Assembly: GCA_002205965.3 (NCBI GenBank)
Contig: NADL03000034.1
Location: 248,001-312,000, forward strand
From: Kappaphycus alvarezii
Lineage: Eukaryota > Rhodophyta > Florideophyceae > Gigartinales > Solieriaceae
Length of the DNA stretch: 64,000 bases
Reading direction: 5' to 3'
The position numbers and the translations under genes are program-made. Below the pieces are notes generated by a model. That model worked only from the letters and a program-made list of their open reading frames with translations, ran no database searches and was not told the origin of the DNA. The stretch's first letter is position 1. Every line of letters begins with the position of its first letter. Of this stretch, positions 19,913 to 31,033 are shown one piece after another.

Positions 19913-20439
19913 AGGAATGTGGGTCGTAAAGATGTCCTCATGGCGGGGCAGGGGTTGTGCGTGGAGCGGAGCATGCCCTGGTGAGGGTTGCTGATCTGAC
20001 GCGTGTCCAGTCGTGTGTGCGGGTCGCGGCGGTTGATCGTCGGCGATCGGGCGTGGGACCGGGACCGAAGACTGGCGGGTTCATCCGCCTGCAACTGCGA
20101 CTTGTGCAACGGAGCGTACTGCCTTGGCCTTGTGTCTACGGTACACTGAGGGCAGCGGACGTACGAGAACGAGTACAGTCCTTGCGGATCCGGACCGTTT
20201 ACTTTGGAGCCGAGGTATTTGTGATGACAGGCACAGTACCAGTATCCGATTTGAGCTAGACTTTTCTGCAGTTTGTGGATCTCATGGCAGCGGGGCGGAC
20301 CGTGTCGGGATTGTGGCGTGTGCGTCGTGCGCAGATGGGCCAGCAAGTTTGCGACAGTCTGGAGTTGCGGCTGGGGCCTGCTGCAGAGGATACATTGACC
20401 GGGAGTAGGTAGTTCCCGGGTGGGTTGGGGCCTTTTCAA
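19873..20439 (-). pseudogene. N-terminal zinc-finger segment of non-LTR element 2
   Basis: The first frame opens with an ATG at 20,439. Residues 16-40 form a C2H2-type finger, CILC followed after about 17 residues by HLRTTH, the kind of N-terminal DNA-binding finger found in R2- and NeSL-like elements. A second Cys-rich group follows (WYCACHHKYLG and, 20 residues on, VRCPQC). The frame ends at 19,873 in Arg/Pro/Ser-rich sequence and coding continues in another frame from about 19,912. The fingers presumably choose the target site; the target is unknown. Confidence 0.65.
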
Positions 20440-20618
20440 GTGCGTGTTGAGAGCCAGTAAATGCCGTTGTCACTCGAAGGCCGATGTTCGAGAGTAAAAG
20501 TATTCTTCTTGCCTACGGCCTGTGCCATGATGCTGTAAGCGCGAACAGTCCACTAGTGACAATTTTCCAATCCCCTGAGGTCCTAGAACAGTGCACCCTA
20601 CTAAGCGATTGGACTTAC

Positions 20619-20640
20619 TACTGTACAGTACTGTACAGTG
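20619..20640. repeat. ACTGTAC/GTACAGT palindromic cluster
   Basis: TACTGTACAGTACTGTACAG, a near-perfect palindrome. It lies about 180 bp upstream of the first ATG of non-LTR element 2, the same relative place as the 8,873 cluster upstream of element 1. Confidence 0.75.
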
Positions 20641-21127
20641 TGCCAATCCTCGGGACTTCCTGTCCTGTACGGTCGGTATGCACTTCAGACCTCCTTGTTC
20701 AAAACTGTAATTGTCACCCGTGCTTCACTGTCAGTTGATACAGCAATGCAATCAATCCGGTGCGGCGGAATTTGACCGTTTGGAATTTTGAAATTTTGTC
20801 CTCGTCAGCGGAGGAGACGGGAGCCTGCGGGATAGCCGATGGGCGATGCGATGAAGAAAGCGCGGTCGGGGTGTCGATGTTCTAAGCGATCGCCTTGGCA
20901 AAGAGAAGCAGGGGGGGTGGGCGCCGGGCACCGAAGTCCACTTGACTTTGGATGATACGAGAAGTAAAACGAAAGTGAGAGTAGCGTGGTAACCAAATGA
21001 AAGTGGCGGAAAGAGAATGTCAGTGAGAAATCAAAGGAGATCGCGCGTGCAAGCACGGCCTGCTGAATGGCACCGCCCGCCTCGTGGCGGCCCGCACAAC
21101 GACGGGGGGACGAAGAGGGGGGGGGGA
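20641..21127. other. Spacer, no gene seen
   Basis: The frames present are short. A G-rich tract (ggggggaggtaggg) directly precedes the palindrome at 21,128. Confidence 0.5.
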
Positions 21128-21333
21128 GGTAGGGAGGCTGACTCAATTCTAACCTCAGTTCTAACTTCAAACGAATTAACCTCAGTTCTAACTTCAGTTA
21201 GAATTGAATTCTAACTGAAGTTAGAACTGACTTATTCTAACTTCAAACGAATTAACCTCAGTTCTAACTTCAGTTAGAATTGAATTCTAACTGAAGTTAG
21301 AACTGAGGTTAGAATTGAGTCAGCCTCCCTACC
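21128..21333. repeat. Nested foldback palindrome, about 206 bp
   Basis: The outer arms (21,128-21,168 and 21,293-21,333) are perfect inverted copies beginning ggtagggaggctgactcaat. Inside, a unit of about 73 bp (ttctaacttcaaacgaatta and what follows) occurs twice in direct order, and each unit itself holds the palindrome cagttagaattgaattctaactg. The whole is therefore an inverted repeat built from inverted repeats. It abuts the 3' end of Copia element A, and the end sequence GGTAGGGAGG has the look of a polypurine tract. Confidence 0.9.
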
Positions 21334-21403
21334 CTATAGCTAAGTTCATTATCCACTATTTCACATTCGTCTTGTTTTTCTAAATCCCAGACTCCTTACA
21401 TAT

Positions 21404-22328
21404 TCATTGCTCGATGGTAAACTCCGGCTTACCAATATCCATTGCATGCTGTAAAATAGTGTTACCATTATGACGAATAAAATTGTTGGCGATATTTTGC
21501 TCGGAACGAATCCAGGCAACATTGGTAATTTCGCCTTCGCGGTAAGCCCTGCGGATGTCGGCAATTTCGTTCATCAGGCGAAGTTCGCGTATACGTTTCG
21601 AAGCGGTGATAGTATCAAAGATACTTTTGCAGTCCGTAAAAATGTAAAGCGGAATGTCAATGGACATTTTTTGAACATCATCCGAAGATTAACTCCGTAG
21701 TCATAGCCAATTGAGAATGCGTAGGTTTCACTAGCTAGCAATGATCGGGTACTGCGTGGACATTTGCTGGACGACCAGTGACTAAAGTGACAACTGTTCC
21801 TGTCATCGACTAGAAAGATGATTACGCCGAGTTGATTAGTGCCATCAATGTTTGTGTTGTAGACGCTGTCCACAAACACGAAAAGTTTCAGTGCTCTCTT
21901 GTTCAGCTTCGGGTACTTTAGCTTAGTGTCCTTGCTATCGTTGAGGTGAGTAACAACATCTTGTAAAAGCTTCATATCCTTCTTGATAGTTTCTCCATGC
22001 GGTACTTCACATAGTTCTGCAACAGCATATGAAATGTCCGGGCGAGAACTTTGAGAAATAACATGTAGTTGGCCCTTGATCGTGAAAATGAGTTGTGGTT
22101 TGGTTTCAGGCGTTGAAAGTGACTAGTCTGATAGAGCTTGATGGCAGAGCTTGATTGTTTGATGATAAATCCGAGGAAAAGTAGTAGATAGGTAGACGTC
22201 TTGCGTGTGGTAAGCTCCTTCGTAGCTGCTTCTTCTGCATTCTGGTAGTCCTCATCGCCAGTGTTGATTGAGTCATCGCTTGCGAGACCAGTTACGCCGC
22301 TCAATTTAGTTTCGGTTTTACGAAACAA
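21404..22328 (-). pseudogene. RT C-terminus and RNase H of Copia A
   Basis: The YVDD active-site region has decayed to GLASDDSINTGDEDYQ in the first piece. The RNase H part contains FVDSVYNTNIDGTNQLGVI, ASETYAFSIGYDYG and, in the last frame, YIFTDCKSIFDTITAS and WIRSEQNIANNF, matching the D-E-D residues of Copia RNase H. It ends GKPEFTIEQ, as do the other copies. Confidence 0.7.
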
Positions 22329-22546
22329 GAAGCATGGGTCAAATGTGAGCTGGCCATTTGCAGTTTGTCTACAAATGTTGGGTAGTAGGTGTCAAAAAAA
22401 CATGAGCTTGCCTCGAAAAGGACGTAGTGCGGGAGTTGCACTTTCAGTATTTTGTGTTTTGGTAGGTTGGCCCCTGGTGGTGGTTAGGTGTAGACCTCGC
22501 GTTGCAGTGGCTTCGATTGCATGTAGGCCTGTTCAACATCTCGGGT

Positions 22547-23575
22547 CTATGGCGTGTAGGCAAAGGAAATAGCAGCAGATGAAACTGTAACACGAAACAT
22601 CATTCGCATTAGCATCGGTGAGTCGCTCGCAATACTGTGTCGGTAGCGGTCTCGGTGTCCTTGTAATATCCATCGTGCTTTGAAAATCGGGTTCTCGGTG
22701 TCGGGTTCTTTGATTGTCAGTACGAATCGGTTTCCAAAAGTGTTTGCATCGTTAGGTAGTTCGCTTCGTAGTATAGGCTTGACTCCTCCCTTAGCCCCAA
22801 TTCCGTTGTAATCCTTCTTCTTGCTCTCGGTGAGCCTCGGGTCGTTCTCGTTGGTCACAACTTCGACTAGGTTCGCGTTCATTGCAGAAGCTTGTTCGTG
22901 AATGGGGTTGAGTAGGTCTTTGATCGGTAGTTTGGGTCGGTAGTACGGCTTCATCATGGTGCTTTGAAATAAATGTTCAAATCTCTTTTCATCCAGAACA
23001 ACTACGAGTTTGCCGTCGCGGTACAGAAATTTGTATGGTCCTTTCCACCCTGTCTTCTCCCTGTAGACTTGAACTTCATGCCAGCCAGGAGTGAGATCAA
23101 GTGCCGCTTCGTTCGGTGGTGCGGTGTGTAGTGCCCTTCGGATAAGTAGTTGAGATACGATGCCTTCGTACTCTCGACGCGTTACGGTCATTAGGTCCAT
23201 GCTGTTTGTGACAGTTTGCGGTTGTTGCTCGTAGTTCCCAACAAGTAGTCGGGGTTGAGTGTTAAATGCGAGAATAGCTGGCGTAAATCCTTCCAGTCCG
23301 ATAGTATGTGACATTGCCAGGTTAGCGTAGTCAACGACTAGTGATAGCGGTGCAGTAGGGAGTTCTACAATGAGTTTCTGTGTCATCCTTCGAAGTGGGT
23401 CATGGCAGCGTTCCGCAATGAGTGACCAGTGAGCTTCGACGCCAATCGATACTATGTTGCAGCCCAGTGAGTTCGCAATAGTCTTGAACTGGACAGATAG
23501 AAATGCCTTTGCTTGATCAACCCATAAGTTATAGGGTACGCCTAGGTAGGATACAACCCAGATCTTGATAAAGAT
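22547..23575 (-). pseudogene. Integrase core/C-terminus and RT N-terminus of Copia A
   Basis: Upstream of the longest open piece the sequence encodes VDQAKAFLSVQFKTIANSLG and VEAHWSLIAERCHDPLRRM, matching the second Asp and the Glu region of the integrase DDE triad in Copia B. Then come LAFNTQPRL, a WKGPYKFLYRDGK module (the integrase C-terminal GPY-like segment), and LPNDANTFGNRFVLTIKEP with FKARWILQGHRD, the start of a Copia RT. A stop follows at about 22,560. Confidence 0.7.
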
Positions 23576-23827
23576 ATACTAAATAGTGTATAAGTCCTGC
23601 TTCGGTAGCGGTGCAGCCCGCGACAAGTGGGTTTGTCGGCATACGACATGTAGTATAGCATTGCCAGAGATAAAGAATGCATCAACAGCAACATCGTAGT
23701 TGAAAAGACATTGGTCCGGTAGACCAGCACGGTAGCGATTAGGTTGCTTAGAGTACAGCTGACAGCCTTTACAGTGTTTCGTGATGTTCTGCATCTTTTC
23801 TAGAATGGATGCGCTGGTCTCAATCGG

Positions 23828-24382
23828 CTAGGCACGACGTAATGCAATGTATACTGAACCTGCTGGTGCGTTTCCAAGGTTGCGATGAACCTGTGCAAGT
23901 TCGGATGTTGAGAACAAGTATTCGTGAGTAGCCGGCCCCTCATAGTAGAGATGTCTTAGTTTGAACGCAACTGGTATCGTGATTCCAATTGCTTTCAGCA
24001 TTGCGCTCGATGGGTCGATGTCCTTTCGTGTGATGGTCCGAAAAAGCCTCTGATTCTTGAGTCCAAGCAGCATTGGTACGTCGTTCGAGATTAGCAGTGA
24101 CTTGTAATCAAAGTAGCAGTTAGCCGGTAGTGGTATACGAATAACAACTGTGCCAATAGCTTCGACATCAAAACTGTCTGTTCCCTTTCCGCCAAGGGTA
24201 ATTGAGGTTTTGAGCCAGTAAATTTGGCGAAGTTGATCCGGCACATGGTACATTCGTAGGTAGGCCATCCACTGTTCAATGCCTGTGACAGAATCTGGTG
24301 CTCCTTCATCGAAACATATTCCATGGTACGGTGTGTTGGTGTTGACTCGTATGTCGGGATGTAGCTTCAGTAGTTCGTTCAC
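23828..24382 (-). pseudogene. Protease and integrase-N region of Copia A
   Basis: Near the start the frame reads ICFDEGAPDSVTGIEQWMAY, aligning with ACIDSGAQRTVIGLQQARAY in Copia B; the aspartic-protease triad D-S/T-G has become D-E-G. The rest follows the fold of retroviral-type proteases (VIRIPLPAN, DVPMLLGLKN) and leads into HLYYEG and a ELAQVHRNLGN segment, the beginning of the integrase zinc domain. Confidence 0.6.
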
Positions 24383-24418
24383 GTTCGGTGCATCATACAG
24401 TTGCTGGTGCTTGTGATA

Positions 24419-25521
24419 TTAATTCTTGCGGTTATCAAATTTTCGGTCCATATGGTACGCCAAGTTGAGAAAATAGGTCTCATCTTTGCCATCTTCCGTA
24501 GAGTGTTCCGGGTTGGAGTTGTCCTCAGGTACACTCAAACTGTATTTATCGAGCGAGCGGTCCATATGCATGATCTGTATAGGCTGATCGGTCCCTTCAG
24601 AGTGAGTTGGGTTGTCCGAAATTTGGCTGTCCTTGATATCTTCATAGTGGAAGCGAGTGCCAGGTTCGTCTAGACAGTCTTTGATGAGATGAAACCATGA
24701 GTTACAGTAGCTGCAAAGTAGTGCACGTCCAGTACTGTCTGTAAGATTCTTGATCGGGGCGAAAGTTATCCGTCTCGGATGTTTAGTCTGGTAGTTCCCG
24801 CCTCTGCGATTGCCACGTCCTGAGAAGTTGCTCGATTGTTGTCTGCGATTGTCCGTGCTTAAGAAAGACGTTGATCCGCGCATAGTTCTGCGTTTCAAAA
24901 ATGGTGTTCCGTTCTTGTTATCATGTACGGTCAGTACCTCGTCACTGGTGTTGTCATCCGGTGTCATTAGGTAGACTCAATTGGGTGATGACGGTTTAGG
25001 CTTAGATGCGGCTGATCCCTGTTGACGGATACACTGATGCAGTCTGGGGTGAAGTGCGTTAGGATCGGTCGGTATAGCTGTAGTGATTGGTGGTAAGCAA
25101 ATGATTCACGTTTCACAGCCCTGGTTACGCAGTCTCGTAGCAGTAGTGGTGAGTTTTACGGTTCTTGAAGTAAACTTTGCAATTCTCGTGCGGGTTGAAA
25201 TAGCAAATCAAGAATTTGGGATGTCGGCTAAGTTGGGCATTTTTTTGAGATCGGCAAAAGTGAGTGTATTCCACTCCATAGTGTACGTGTCACGCTAGGT
25301 GGGAGTCATAAAGTACTCCTGCAACTTTTCAAATGCTTCATCAACGCTTGACGCGTGTGGTAGTATATGGTCCGTGAAATAGCGTAGTGCATCATCACGC
25401 AGCATGGTGTAAATGACAGATAAACGTTGGTCCTCTGGTACTTCAAATGCATCGCAGTCCTGAATAAACGTATTGTAATGACATAGTCAAGATCAGGTTG
25501 GTTGTTACCCAGTAAAATCAA
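24419..25521 (-). pseudogene. Gag remnant of Copia A
   Basis: The N-terminal part lies in two frames between 25,521 and 25,270; one contains EDQRLSVIYTMLRDDALRYF, similar to the helical capsid segment of the other Copia elements here. The C-terminal frame (24,967-24,419) contains a basic Gly/Arg/Asn-rich stretch followed by the CX2CX4HX4C zinc knuckle CSYCNSWFHLIKDC, the nucleocapsid RNA-binding motif. Several stops separate the two. Confidence 0.6.
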
Positions 25522-28500
25522 AGGCAGCTTCCAGGTAACGCAAAATACTGTGCATTATGTGGCAGTTCTTCCCAAAGGAGGCGTACCACATTCAAGTACA
25601 CTACCTGTGATGTTCATCTCTGCGCAAGAAAGCTTGCTGGGCAGCGGAAGAGTTGTTTTGGAATCTGGCACGAGGCGAAAAGGCTTCGCGTTTCTGGACG
25701 ACAGAGATCGAGCAATCGAGAAGGCGGTAATACACCATGTACACCGGGGGAAAATAATCCGGATGAGCGATCCCGGCAACGTCGTCGGATTTGCAGGGGT
25801 TCATCTGCTTAGAAGGCTAAGGACACTTTTATGCACTTTGTAAGGCACTGACCCCATGCAGACGAATAAAGGCGGTTTTATGAGTTATTTTAAAATTCTA
25901 TTGCTCAGTTTAGTGCTCAATAGGAAATATTCATGCAATTCTACTCCTGAGAAGGAGAGTCAACTTTACTATCCCGCCACAAGCTAAAAACTGAAGCTTT
26001 CTCAATTCCATATTGCAAACAGCTTCTGAGCCATCTCGACTGCGCTCTGAAGGATCAAAATGAAATGAGATTGAATACATCCGAAGTTATGGGCATTTTA
26101 CTACTTTGCGCACTGAAGTGCGCAATGGAAGAAATAGTAGGGATATTCCACGGCACACAACTGTCAAACTGCACGAGAAATGGACAAAAATGACTAATCA
26201 ACAAGGACAGGTTTTCCTACACTGAACAAGGTATAAAGGCCCAGCGTCAAAACCACGATAACATCAACGTAAACGGGGGAAAAGGTGAACTTTTATTTAA
26301 ATGCATAATGATTGGACGGCCGCGATCCCAGCTGGACCTAGTGGGGCTCAACAGCGCAGAATTGACGCTGGTTGATCATAACGGCTTTTTAGCGTTGCAC
26401 GAAGGCAGACAACGTGGTGCGAAGTGCACAAAACGCCGTGAATGCGGGCTTGCCACGTCTAACGGCGAAACAAGTTTCGATGTCTTGGAGGAGTTGAAGG
26501 CCGGTGATGACAATCTGGCCATAAACATCGAAGGCCAGGGGGCGCAAGTCGATGCCTTCAGACCGGCATGGGGGGCCATAATAATTGTGCTTCTTGAGGG
26601 TTGCCCGCTTGAGCGTGGATGCACCGCTGTCGGCGAGGTCGCGGTAGGGACGAGAGTGGGGGCTGACGACGATAAACGGAGGTTTCGGTCTTCGTCCCGA
26701 AGGATAAGGTCACAGTCAATACAATCCGCGAAATTGCTTTAGCCAAACACCCCAGACAGCCCATGCAACTCTTGGATATCTCCGCTAAAAGCCCATACTA
26801 CTACGCAAATGGTCACGCTGAGTTTGAATATCTGGTCAAATTCTTACAGTAATAGACTGATACAACTTTCAAAGTAAAATAATGTAATAATCTTGCAGTA
26901 TGCGCGGTGTAAGCGGGGGGGAGCGGGAAAGGAAGGCACAGTGAACGGGTACAAAGGTCCCCCGGGATGCCGTTGCAGTCCCGTATTTGGTCGTTTAGTA
27001 GATAGGGTCACTAGAACGGTCGGTATTTCTCTCTCCCCAAAACTCTGCCTCCCTCCTCACACCCCGATCGGGCAGTGAGGGCTTCCTTATATAGCCGTTC
27101 GATAGCTATAGAATGGCAGATACATTAGACGATAGCCACTGTATTACCGGGAGCACAGTACAGTAGTACTGCCACCTGGCTGTTTAGGGGACAAATCATT
27201 GGATCTGCCAAGTCAGACTTGTCGTGGCCTGTAATTGGCCGGGACCGTTCGTACAGTATACACTGTACAACAAATCTTTACTTCATGTATTAAAGAAGAC
27301 GTAAAAGCCTAGCTTACAGTGTAAGCTAAGACAGTTGAAGTTCGTCGCTGATTAGCTTGGGAGTACAGTACTCGCTAGGATCGATGTTCTACTGGATGAT
27401 GCAATGGCGCGAAATTAATTAGAACATAATAAATTTGAATTGAAGCAGGGAGGACAATCCAGAAGTAAAGACCATCAAAACTAAACAAGACACAAGCACA
27501 GCAATCTTCTATTGAACGGCGTCAAATTCACAGCCGAAGTAACCATTAAACTACATCAACATGTTTCACGGAAAAGCACTCGCAGATTACCACATCTTCT
27601 ATGCATTAAAATAACCCAAAAATCCCCCCTCTTTCGGAGACTCACAGATTATGAAAAGGGGCCCAAAATTGCTTACCACAACAATTCGGTTTCAGATTGA
27701 GAGATTGCGCGTACCGTTTATGGGATTGTAACACAGTAGGACGTCTCCTCAGAAATATGGTGAAAGGAGAGGCTGAGAAAGAAGTCCGAAACCCCTTCAA
27801 ATTTTTGGAATCTTGAAAAAGGTTCATCTAGGAGCCCGCGAAAGGCCCTTTAAATGCGAACGTGTTGCGAGCAACGCTAAGTTTGACAGTAACCAAGCGG
27901 CTGGGGCATCAAATTTTATCAGGCTACGAGCACATGCAATATCGCAAGATGAACAATACTCCAGATATCACCATTGATCAACAGGAGACGCAACTGAGAT
28001 GAGCGCGAAGAAAAATCACCAAGGGTGATAATTTCTGGATATATAAGGTTTTCTTGGATGAGAAAAATTTAATTCCGATACAAATGATGGATTCAGCCAC
28101 CACAGGCACAATTTGAGAAAAGGGCAAAAGCTCTTACCTTCTCGTCAACACAGCAGGGTGGGTTTGAAGATCTGAGGTGCTGCTTCTCTTTATGGAATGT
28201 TTTACTTGATTGTATACAATGGTAAAATGAATTACACGAGGTATTGTGAGGTCACAAGCACTGGTTTAATTTTTCTTCCACCCGGCCTTTTTAGATCATC
28301 AAAAGGTTTAAGTGTTATAGCAGGACAACGCACCTACAAGACAGCGCACCTATTCACACTTCACGTGATATTCGTGCATTAATTCAGAAGCAGAATAAGT
28401 CCATTCATGCCTTTTCTTGGCATGAAAAATACCATTGCGCAAATATCATAGAAAATGCGTTGAGATATCCGGCTAAGAAGGGTTATAATCGAGGCAAACA

Positions 28501-28856
28501 ATACTTTTCCGTCGAGGATTTAAAGGTGGCTGCGCATATAGCCTGAAGCAATATTACACCTGTCTAAATACTTAGTCTATACTGCAGTATACACAAGAGA
28601 ATGCTGGCGAGGATTGATAGGAAAGGAGGGGAAAACAAGTGCTGGTTCCCTGACTTAAAAAAGTATTTGGGTCTCATTGATTTGGCATCCGAATAGTCTA
28701 TGTTTAAAGTTTTTCTCTAGTTTACTGTGTTCCTGTGCATCATTTTTAGAATTGAACTGTAGTTTCGGACTCAGCACAAAATGTTACCATGGATGACGCT
28801 CTCTGCTGTTGACATTGTTGAGTTCCAGAGGAAATGTGGTGCATCTGAGGGGTGGG
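25522..28856. other. Spacer with no convincing gene
   Basis: An uninterrupted plus-strand frame at 26,308-26,742 (144 codons) has no motif I know; its antisense is also open for 80 codons, so strand is uncertain. The stretch 26,890-27,180 contains a TATA-like TTATATAG (27,089) and an ACTGTAC-type cluster (27,155-27,170), suggesting a promoter or solo-LTR remnant. From 27,180 to 28,790 the sequence is AT-rich with no gene or RNA that I can recognise. Confidence 0.4.
28852..28856. other. Target-site duplication of Copia B, left copy (GTGGG)
   Basis: Identical to 35,877-35,881; 5 bp is the usual length for Copia integrases. Confidence 0.85.
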
Positions 28857-29267
28857 TGTGGTTTCGCCCCGGAGATGAGCGGGAGCGAGAGCCGAATCTC
28901 GACCAATTGTTTTGTGCTATACCGAGCACAATAATGGGGGGGAAGGAGGCACACAAGTTTTGCTGTTGTTTTCGTTTTGTTCGTTGATGATGTTGTTGGT
29001 GATGGTGTGCGGGATGCAACACCATCACTCTCTTTATACTGTAGATTACCCTGCCTGAGGTGCCCAGGTCAGGAGTATACTGTAGACTAGCTGACAATAT
29101 ACTGTAGACTAGCTGCCAAAATACAGTACAGTTGCATAGCCTAACTGACAGTATAAAGCACAGTAAATTAATCTAAAATATATCAATTCTAGTCATCATA
29201 CGTAATGAATTGGAACTACTGTCGGTTGGCATTGTCCGCCTGACAAAAACATCTTCTAATTCTAACA
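28857..29267 (-). repeat. 3' LTR of Copia B
   Basis: 411 bp. It holds a TATA box (TATAAA on the minus strand, 29,033-29,038), two direct copies of tatactgtagactagctg (29,076-29,093 and 29,098-29,115) and an ACTGTACTGTA motif next to them. Confidence 0.92.
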
Positions 29268-29302
29268 TTCCCACCGTCTTTGTTCGTTTGAATCAAACGA
29301 AT

Positions 29303-29805
29303 TTAGCTTTCTCTATCAATCCATTGCTCAATTGGATGACTAATGCGACCATCTCGGATGATGCGGTGTAGAATTGCGTCACTTTTGAATTTTGTTAGAG
29401 CGTCAGCAGGGTTGAACTCAGAGCGAATAAAGTTGATGTTCTGGAGTTCTTTCGACTTGTAAGAATTCTTAACAGTAGCAATATCTATCATGAGACGTTT
29501 CTCACTAGTCGTAGTTGCCCTAGTAATTACATCGAAAAGAGACAAGCTATCCGTAAACATGTGATAGGAACAGGTCTTAATAACATTTTCTGTAAGTCAT
29601 GTTTCAATGCGTAGGACATATCGAATGCATCAGCTAATGCCATAACTTCACTGCCAAGTACGGACCTCGTGACACGTTTCGATTTGTGAGATGACCAGTA
29701 AAGCGGTTGACACTTGTCAGTTTCATCTACCAAGAAAATAATGTATCCAAGCTGTGATGATCCGTCGATATTTGTAGCAAATGATGCATCGGAGTAAACA
29801 CGCAA
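29303..29805 (-). pseudogene. RNase H of Copia B
   Basis: Two overlapping frames. First: VYSDASFATNIDGSSQLGYI and VLGSEVMALADAFDMSY (Asp and Glu of the active site). Second: MFTDSLSLFDVITRA and NFIRSEFNPADALTKF (two further Asp residues), ending HPIEQW. One frameshift near 29,545 separates them. RNase H removes the RNA strand after reverse transcription. Confidence 0.8.
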
Positions 29806-30747
29806 AAAGTGATTTCAAATCAAGCTTCGGAAACTTCAGTCGCATAGAGGTGTCATTTCTGACGACCTTTAAGGCTAGATTGATCCTTTTGATATGGTTC
29901 TGCGGATCTCTTTTGAATACGTCTTCCGTAAGTTGAGCGGCTTGGGCGACCCGAAATGAAATGTCAGGCCTCGTGTACGCTATCCAAGCCAGTTTAGCCT
30001 TCTGTGATTTATACGAACTAAAAGAGGCATCAGTGGGAAGTAATTTGAGCCTCTGTATGTAGTTGGATTGATGCACTTCGAAGCCAAATTGTTTTCTTTC
30101 GATTTGCGCTCCAGAGAACTGGATGTTATCGTACTCCCTACGTTTACACTTGAAACGATTTTCGGTTTTCCTTGAGAACTTTTCAAAGTGCTCATTTCCA
30201 GCTTGAAGTAAATCGTCTACATAGGTTACACAAAGGCCAGAAAGCTTCTTATCAATTACCTTAAAGAAGAATGATCCGTCATTAGTTGTAGATTCCATTC
30301 CAAGATCGGATCTTAAATGTTCGTAAATTGTTCTTCCCCAGTAATCACCACTGTCAGGGAGTCCGTAGAGGGGCTTAAGAAGCTTAAGCATTGCATCAGG
30401 ACCAAGCTCAAACTCCTTTGTCGGTTTTACATAGATGTCTCTAAGGAGTTTCTCGGCGCTTTGCAGATATGCTTGTGTAACATCCGTTGAGAAGAGTTTG
30501 AAGCCGAAATAGATGCAAGTCCAACTAGTATTCTGATCGAATGTTGACGAGCAGTGCTAGTGTCATGGACAAGAAATTCTTTCATTTTATCCCTATGACC
30601 TTGTACGACGAATCTAGCTTTCCACACTTCACGATTTGTACCAGAATCTTTGATGGCGAGTACAAACCTTCCACCTAGAACATTTGCGTTAGATGGTACT
30701 TCATCCTTGCATACTACTTTCCATGTGCCACGTTCAATCAGTCCCAT
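29723..30747 (-). pseudogene. Reverse transcriptase of Copia B
   Basis: The first frame (30,747-30,427) has ANVLGGRFVLAIKD and KARFVVQGHRDKMKEFLVHD, the usual Copia RT start. The second (30,391-29,723) has LKPLYGLPDSGDYWGRTI, the active site CVTYVDDLLQAGNEHF and AYTRPDISFRVAQAAQ. The YVDD box is intact. One frame change lies near 30,430 and another after KLDLKSLF at about 29,830. Confidence 0.85.
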
Positions 30748-31033
30748 GATTTCCTTTCGTTTCGCTGGACCGAACTCAGCTGTGCGTGGATCTTTGGGAT
30801 GAATAATTTCTGTAAGATGAGTAGAGAAGAGGGACTAGGGGGGTTTTGAGAACGGAATGGTTTCAACATAGTTTGATAGAATTCAGGGGGTGGAGAATTC
30901 GAAGGGTCGACAACTTCTTCCCTAATTTCGCGAAAGTACGGTTTCGCTTGTTGTGTGTTGAAACGTTGAATCGGTGAATTTCCCCTTTGAACATGAACAA
31001 TTTTGTCATGGAAATCGATAACTGTATAAGGGC

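Larger units (their letters stand above)
16903..20439 (-). mobile_element. Non-LTR retrotransposon 2 with zinc finger, RT and restriction-like endonuclease
   Basis: A nearly full-length LINE-like element of the early-branching type (R2/NeSL/CRE architecture): N-terminal zinc finger, central reverse transcriptase, C-terminal Cys/His motif with PD..D endonuclease, and no APE endonuclease. In these families the protein nicks a target, often a specific one, and primes reverse transcription from the nick. Frames change several times (about 19,890, 19,600, 19,300, 18,860 and 17,880), so it is probably inactive, but the catalytic motifs of RT and endonuclease are all present. A 4 x 51 bp in-frame array sits in the thumb. 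No clear poly-A tail or target duplication was found. Confidence 0.8.
21404..25521 (-). mobile_element. Copia-type LTR retrotransposon A, degenerate, no LTR recognised
   Basis: Read right to left the pieces come in Copia order: gag (about 25,520-24,419), protease (24,382), integrase (about 23,900-23,100), reverse transcriptase (22,700-21,980) and RNase H (21,975-21,404). Frames are broken many times. No direct repeat resembling LTRs was found at either side; at the 3' end, where an LTR should follow, lies the foldback palindrome at 21,128-21,333. Codon use is distinct from host genes (many AT-ending codons). Confidence 0.75.

Noticed and set aside
26308-26742. 144-codon plus-strand frame
   Set aside because: No motif, and the opposite strand is also open for most of its length; kept only as a remark in the spacer entry.
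28781-29097. Small frames repeated at 28.8 and 35.4 kb
   Set aside because: They are the two LTRs of Copia B, not genes.
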